From positions 17,839 through 26,819 of the forward strand of contig MFWK01000020.1 in NCBI GenBank assembly GCA_001786365.1: 8,981 nucleotides of DNA, given 5' to 3'. Under the pieces are notes generated by a model that saw nothing but the letters and a program-made list of their open reading frames with translations, searched no databases and was not told the origin of the DNA. The DNA comes from Candidatus Nomurabacteria bacterium RIFOXYD2_FULL_35_12 (GTDB taxonomy: Bacteria; Patescibacteriota; Minisyncoccia; Phycocordibacterales; UBA9973). The position numbers and the translations under genes are program-made. Positions 5,119 through 8,981 of this stretch are shown here, piece after piece (position 1 is the first letter of the stretch; each line of letters starts with the position of its first letter).

Positions 5119-5673
5119 ATGTCAAGAAAAATACAAAAATTACATTATTCAGACAAAATATTAAGCATTTTAGGCGAAAAAACAGCCATTTCCCTACCCG
5201 AGCTTCGAGATAGCGCTTTAGGCGCTCAGATAGCGCCTAAAGCGCTATCTCGTGATAATTACGCGATTACACGCTCTTTAAAAGGACTTAAGGAAGCCGG
5301 TCTAATAGAGCAAATTTCCTCTACCCAAAACGAATACGCTCGCCTAACTAAAGAAGGCAAAAAGAAAATGCATAGCCTAAAATTAGACAGCAACACAACT
5401 TTGGTAAATACCACTTGGGATGGATTTTGGAGAATTATTTTATTAGATCTTCCGGAAGAAAGAAAAAGCGAACGTGAAAGCTTGCGCTACCTCCTAAAAA
5501 AAGCTGGCTTCATTTGTTTAAAAAATTCTACTTGGATTTCCCCATTCCCTTTTGAACACTTATTCACAAACATAAAAAAAGATTTAGGTCTGACGACAGA
5601 GATGATGATCATCGTCACAGAATTTGTAGACGAAGATACAAAAAAGTTTTTATTCGAAACTTTTGGGAAATAG
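5119..5673 (+). CDS. PaaX-like winged-helix regulator with Cas2-fold C-terminal domain
   Basis: This 184-residue protein has two parts. Residues 1-85 form a winged-helix DNA-binding region: ISLPEL, then a loop, then the recognition-helix-like YAITRSLKGLKEAGLIE at 48-64 and the wing YARLTKEGKKK. Residues about 100-175 are a ferredoxin-like domain of the PaaX C-terminal/Cas2 type, with WDGFWRIILLDLPEERKSER at 100-119, LLKKAGFICLKNSTWISPFP and a final MMIIVTEF strand. Such proteins are often labelled Cas2 in automatic annotation, but no CRISPR array or cas1 is here and the N-terminal winged helix points to transcription control. A perfect 47-nt palindrome begins at codon 30 and encodes residues 30-45, lengthening the loop before the recognition helix. 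It is divergent from dnaK, and its promoter overlaps a 42-bp dyad, suggesting autoregulation. The ATG at 5119 is supported by the -10 just upstream. Confidence 0.82.
   Translation: MSRKIQKLHYSDKILSILGEKTAISLPELRDSALGAQIAPKALSRDNYAITRSLKGLKEAGLIEQISSTQNEYARLTKEGKKKMHSLKLDSNTTLVNTTWDGFWRIILLDLPEERKSERESLRYLLKKAGFICLKNSTWISPFPFEHLFTNIKKDLGLTTEMMIIVTEFVDEDTKKFLFETFGK
5206..5252. repeat. In-frame 47-nt perfect palindrome inside the PaaX-like gene
   Basis: The arms 5206-5226 and 5232-5252 are perfectly complementary over 21 bp around a CAGAT loop. The sequence is GC-richer than its surroundings and starts exactly at codon 30 (CGA). It encodes RDSALGAQIAPKALSR with no stop or frame loss. In mRNA it would form a very stable hairpin. 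It resembles in concept the palindromic elements inserted in frame in Rickettsia genes; whether it is mobile here is unknown. Confidence 0.9.
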
Positions 5674-5694
5674 AAACTTAAAAACGAGTTTCTA
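5671..5694. terminator. Hairpin between convergent genes
   Basis: TAGAAACT (5671-5678) and AGTTTCTA (5687-5694) form a perfect 8-bp stem with an 8-nt loop. The stem contains both stop codons: TAG of the plus-strand regulator (5671-5673) and TAG of the minus-strand cysteine-rich gene (5692-5694). It may be a shared weak terminator, but neither side has a strong T-tract. Confidence 0.45.
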
Positions 5695-7368
5695 ATACAC
5701 CTCCTGCTGATAACATTTTTCACAATACACTATCTCTGGTCTTTCAGGTGCATAATTTGTTCTAATTTCTTTCTTACACTTATCGCAATTTCTTTTCCAC
5801 AATTTAAATGGACCTCGTCGAGTAATGCGATCGTGATGTCGACAGAAAAAACATCTTCTAGGTACAGGAATATTCATTTTTCTGTAAAATAGAAGTTCTT
5901 GAGGAATAATTTTATAATTTCTATTGCAATCCATACATCTCAGAATTTCATTTATTATTGAATCTTTAATATCTTTTATATGATCCGGCATATCTTCAAG
6001 TTTCATTGTTTCCTTCCCTTCCGTTTTTTGAATATCATCTTCCCAGTGAAAACCTTGGGCTAAGGCTTCTTTTTTAGTTAATGGCATATTATCTTGTGCG
6101 ACTGTTTCATTATATGCAAATAACGCAAGTTCCTGTTGCATCATAAGACCGTATAGATCTTTTTCTTTTAATTCATTAATAATTTTCTCACGAAGCTTTT
6201 CATAATCTTCTTTTGAATATTGCTTATTTAAAATACAGTATTTACCATTTTTCAAGGAATCACAACCGATACAATCTTTACAATTTGTAAGAAAAAATCC
6301 ATATAAAATATCTTGTGAATAATGTGTCATAAAAGAACCGATAATGTTGCTTGAATGCCCAGTAGATACTACTTCAAGCAGATTTTCTGACTGAGTGCCA
6401 TAACCAATAGTCCCCATGGAATCTTTAGCTCCCTTGGAATATAATAGATATCGACAATTTTCTGCATTAAAAGCTTCAAAAGAATCTTTCACGTTTTTAC
6501 ATTCAAATAAATAATCCCCAGTGGAATTCACAGTTTTTATATTATTATTTTCACGCATTGGAAAATCTATAATAAATTTCTCAAATTGTTTTTTAAACTC
6601 TTGCGTTTTTTCATAACTGCCCAAGATTTCACTCACCTTTTTCTTGTATTCAATTTGTGAAAGTGGTTTATTTAAGAAATAATAAGATTTATTATTTAAA
6701 TTTACACAACCAAAACAATTTAAAAGACCACGACAATTTAAAATAAATTGAGAATCCACAGAGCCATTTACATTCTGACCCCAAAGAATTCCGGAAGATT
6801 GGTGGACATTCACACACTCATAACAGCGCTCAATATTTTTACAAAAATATAAATCAGAAGAATCTTTAGAATTCTTTAACCCCTTGGAATAAAAAATATC
6901 TTCAGATAAACTGGAATTAAAAATCAAATAACAATTCTTGCAGCCGCTTGCAGAATTTGCATATTCACTATTAATATTTTCACCATCACTGGGAGAAATA
7001 CCTAAATTAATTTTAGGAACTTTTATTAAAAGTTCTTTAAATTGTTCAATAAAAGGACGATTTTCGTCGTAATCTTTTGCGTAATCTTTTGACTCCCATT
7101 TTTCAGAGTGATAACAATCATAACAATATGTAGAATAAAGAGATTTTGGATTATACATTGAGATAATCCCTTTTCCACAAAGCCCGCATTTACATCCGGA
7201 ATAAAGGGTGGTTTCATTTCTAAACATCGCGCGCATTTTGAAACGACAGTCCGGACAAACTTTCGGCGCCGGCACTTTCATTTTTTCGTAAAAATTAAAA
7301 TCTTCCGAATCTATCAAAAATTCTTTTTTGCAATTCCTGCATATTCTATTTTCTGTTTTATATTCCAT
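5692..7368 (-). CDS. Cysteine-rich zinc-ribbon/repeat protein A (downstream paralogue)
   Basis: This 558-residue protein has about 31 cysteines and no signal peptide or transmembrane helix, so it is probably cytoplasmic. The architecture is symmetrical. An N-terminal module has two zinc ribbons (C10/C13/C38/C41 and C61/C64/C82/C85). A C-terminal module repeats it with nearly identical spacing (C478/C481/C506/C509 and C528/C531/C549/C552). The linking segments match too (FYEKMKVPAPKVC against FYRKMNIPVPRRC). Between them lies a Cys/Asn/Ser-rich repetitive core with short hydrophobic strands, beta-helix-like. It carries two copies of a block of the type GC-x2-L-x-N-x2-YxxLN (220-249 and 368-397), each followed by a helical segment. 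It is a tandem paralogue of the gene 53 nt upstream and ends in the same YCEKCYQQEVY. TAGAAT (7375-7380) 6 nt before the ATG suggests its own leaderless start. I recognise the family only as uncharacterised; Zn2+ binding is likely, while a nucleic-acid, redox or scaffold role is open. Confidence 0.85.
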   Translation of the reverse strand: MEYKTENRICRNCKKEFLIDSEDFNFYEKMKVPAPKVCPDCRFKMRAMFRNETTLYSGCKCGLCGKGIISMYNPKSLYSTYCYDCYHSEKWESKDYAKDYDENRPFIEQFKELLIKVPKINLGISPSDGENINSEYANSASGCKNCYLIFNSSLSEDIFYSKGLKNSKDSSDLYFCKNIERCYECVNVHQSSGILWGQNVNGSVDSQFILNCRGLLNCFGCVNLNNKSYYFLNKPLSQIEYKKKVSEILGSYEKTQEFKKQFEKFIIDFPMRENNNIKTVNSTGDYLFECKNVKDSFEAFNAENCRYLLYSKGAKDSMGTIGYGTQSENLLEVVSTGHSSNIIGSFMTHYSQDILYGFFLTNCKDCIGCDSLKNGKYCILNKQYSKEDYEKLREKIINELKEKDLYGLMMQQELALFAYNETVAQDNMPLTKKEALAQGFHWEDDIQKTEGKETMKLEDMPDHIKDIKDSIINEILRCMDCNRNYKIIPQELLFYRKMNIPVPRRCFFCRHHDRITRRGPFKLWKRNCDKCKKEIRTNYAPERPEIVYCEKCYQQEVY

Positions 7369-7374
7369 TTTTTT

Positions 7375-7380
7375 ATTCTA
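7375..7380 (-). promoter_or_regulatory. -10-like box for cysteine-rich gene A
   Basis: On the minus strand TAGAAT (5/6) ends 6 nt before the ATG at 7368, matching the leaderless pattern of other genes here. No convincing -35 is visible. A 7-bp hairpin (TACTTTA 7379-7385 with TAAAGTA 7392-7398) overlaps it. Co-transcription from the upstream paralogue is an alternative. Confidence 0.4.
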
Positions 7381-7421
7381 CTTTACTTAACTAAAGTAAT
7401 TTAGTTTAATAAAGTATTTAT

Positions 7422-8981
7422 TTAGTACACCTCCTGCTGATAACATTTTTCGCAATAAACTATCTCTGACCTTTCGGGAGCATAGCTCGTTTCAAATTCT
7501 ATCTTGCATTTTTCAGCCCCATGAAAATGATTTTTCTTTTCGCACATGCATTCTCTTTTATAAAAAGTTGGAGAATTTCGGAGTAATAGACGTTCATAAT
7601 GCCGACAATTTGTGCATAAACGAGGTAAAGGAAGATTCATTCTTTTCAAAAAATCCAATTCCATCTTGATTACACGAAAAGCACCAGTGCATTCATGCTC
7701 GCAAGATTCTCTGTGAACACATTCTATAACTTGATTAAAAATATTTTCATCTACATCTTTAATATTATCCGGAATGTCTTTATTATTTAAAGTAATTTTA
7801 TGATTTTGCCTTGCAATTTCATACCACAAAAATCCTTTTTCTTTAGCTTCTTTTTCACCAAGTGGAAACCATTCATAGGAAGCAGTTGCTTTATATGGAA
7901 AATAAGTTAATTCACTTGGAAAGTATTCACCATATTTATAAACTCTCCCATTTTTATCTATATATGGCATCTCATTCATATGTTTTATTATTTTCGGTAC
8001 TAGTTTTTCGTATTCTTCTTTTGTATATTGTTTATTGAAAATACAATATTGTTTATTGCGTAAAGAAACACAACCAAATAAATCTGAATTTGATGGGAAA
8101 CAAAATACACAATATGTCAGATTTTTTATATTAGAGACTGTCTGAGTGGAAAATTTAACATTATATACTCCCTGCCCAGCTATTAATGATTCATAAATGA
8201 GTTCTGCATTGTCACCGAAATTTGCATAATCATAACAATCTTTAGCAGGACCAACTAAAATATTCTGTATAAATTTACAGTCTTCCAATCCCCTTACCCG
8301 ATAACAATCATGAGCATTTTTTGATTCATAAATATAATCTCCAGAAACATTTACATTTTGGCGACTATGAATAAATTTCTGTGGATATTTCATCCAATGT
8401 TTGTATGCTTTGGATTTTAATTCTTGAAAAGCCTCATTTGAACCTAAATTAAAAGACTTTAACTTCTCCAAATATTCTTCTCTCGTATATTGAACATTAA
8501 AAATACAATATGATTTATTTCGTAAACTAGTCGAAGCAATACAGCTATTGCACCCAACGCAATCTTTACATAAAATTAATTCTTGAGAGCTTTCACAATC
8601 AACTGAGAAAAAAGTTCTATAACAAGTAGATGTATCTACATTTCCATAACTCAATTCACATTTATTCGTCATATGACTATCGAGACATTGTTTGGATTCT
8701 TGATCCCAAATCAAATATGCAGAATCTTCTGTGAAAGATGCTCCTCGAACCAAATAACAGCCTTTTATGTTATTTGCATTAGTACAATACTGACAATTCA
8801 CTATATCAAACATTGAATGAGCTGGGAGTGGAACTGTATAAAGTAATTCTTTAAATTGTTCAAAAAATGGACGAGAAAAATCATATTCTCTACCATATTC
8901 CATCGGATTCCAAGCATCAGAAATCCAATAATCCCTGTCGTAAATTTTCACTGGACTTTCTTCAGGTAAAAAAGAAAAAAT
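7422..8981 (-). CDS. Cysteine-rich zinc-ribbon/repeat protein B, 5' end cut by window edge
   Basis: The frame is open to the right edge (520 codons before the TAA), so the true start is outside. A GTG at 8951 is possible but unlikely, since residues before it (IFSFLPEESP) align with the end of protein A's second N-terminal ribbon. It is a tandem paralogue of protein A: shared RPFxEQFKELL near the start, the Cys-rich beta-helix-like core and the C-terminal double zinc ribbon. The core block SLRNK-x-YCIFN-x-QYT-[RK]-EEY occurs twice, 154 residues apart (142-160 and 296-314 counted from 8951). The first C-terminal ribbon has an insertion rich in Cys and His (HRESCEHEC), and the second has CEKKNHFHGAEKC. 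In the N-terminal ribbon the cysteine pair equivalent to C82/C85 of protein A is replaced by Asp and Tyr, so that site is probably lost. About 29 cysteines are visible. Confidence 0.85.
   Translation of the reverse strand: MFSFLPEESPVKIYDRDYWISDAWNPMEYGREYDFSRPFFEQFKELLYTVPLPAHSMFDIVNCQYCTNANNIKGCYLVRGASFTEDSAYLIWDQESKQCLDSHMTNKCELSYGNVDTSTCYRTFFSVDCESSQELILCKDCVGCNSCIASTSLRNKSYCIFNVQYTREEYLEKLKSFNLGSNEAFQELKSKAYKHWMKYPQKFIHSRQNVNVSGDYIYESKNAHDCYRVRGLEDCKFIQNILVGPAKDCYDYANFGDNAELIYESLIAGQGVYNVKFSTQTVSNIKNLTYCVFCFPSNSDLFGCVSLRNKQYCIFNKQYTKEEYEKLVPKIIKHMNEMPYIDKNGRVYKYGEYFPSELTYFPYKATASYEWFPLGEKEAKEKGFLWYEIARQNHKITLNNKDIPDNIKDVDENIFNQVIECVHRESCEHECTGAFRVIKMELDFLKRMNLPLPRLCTNCRHYERLLLRNSPTFYKRECMCEKKNHFHGAEKCKIEFETSYAPERSEIVYCEKCYQQEVY

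Noticed and set aside
5119..5673. Cas2 of a CRISPR-Cas system
   Set aside because: The C-terminal domain shares the Cas2/PaaX fold, but there is an N-terminal winged helix, no cas1, and no repeat-spacer array anywhere in the window.
5487..5723. Minus-strand open frame of 78 codons overlapping two genes
   Set aside because: It spans the 3' ends of the PaaX-like gene and cysteine-rich gene A in the wrong frame and has no domain or start signal.
1..8981. Alternative genetic code with TGA read as glycine, as in some related phyla
   Set aside because: No TGA stop is used among nine genes, but no in-frame TGA interrupts any gene either. The standard code explains everything; absence of TGA stops fits AT-rich bias and a small sample.

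Overview
The window looks like part of an AT-rich, compact genome from a Candidate Phyla Radiation (Patescibacteria/Parcubacteria-type) bacterium. That placement is an inference, not proven. It rests on several things together: short intergenic gaps, no Shine-Dalgarno sequences before the genes, -10 boxes lying only 6-9 nt upstream of start codons, a PaaX/Cas2-fold regulator, a HerA/TraD-type ATPase that begins directly at its ATPase domain, and a tandem pair of very cysteine-rich proteins of a kind I associate with Parcubacteria. Of the nine stop codons visible, seven are TAA, two are TAG and none is TGA. All frames are intact under the standard bacterial code.

Layout. (1) 1-1302, minus: 5' part of a HerA/TraD/TraG-like ATPase gene that runs off the left edge. 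(2) 1303-1428: its own minus promoter, plus an unexplained plus-strand promoter followed by two tetraloop hairpins. (3) 1429-1803, minus: a solitary PemK/MazF-type toxin gene. (4) 1851-2324, minus: a two-gene unit for a 35-residue membrane microprotein and a 95-residue two-helix membrane protein, with a strong extended -10 promoter and a 15-bp perfect-stem terminator. (5) 2433-4849, minus: dnaK, then a small cysteine-cluster protein with DnaJ-like CxxC spacing, then an 87-residue membrane protein, probably one operon. (6) 4850-5118: a 269-bp divergent control region with a 143-nt multi-hairpin element in the probable dnaK leader and a 42-bp near-perfect dyad overlapping the -35 boxes of both divergent promoters. 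(7) 5119-5673, plus: a PaaX-like regulator whose coding sequence contains a 47-nt perfect palindrome in the DNA-binding domain. (8) 5692-7368 and 7422-8981 (continuing right), minus: two tandem paralogous cysteine-rich proteins with duplicated zinc-ribbon modules around a repetitive, beta-helix-like core. No stretch above 300 bases lacks a gene.

How the parts may work together. The dyad between dnaK and the PaaX-like gene is well placed for autoregulation of the regulator and co-control of the chaperone operon. The structured dnaK leader could add RNA-level (for example temperature-dependent) control. The zinc-ribbon and small membrane proteins co-encoded with dnaK may be chaperone partners or passengers. 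The cysteine-rich pair is the most distinctive protein content. Its biochemical role cannot be read from sequence, but its internal architecture is unusually regular.

No tRNA, rRNA, CRISPR array, transposase or integrase was found.
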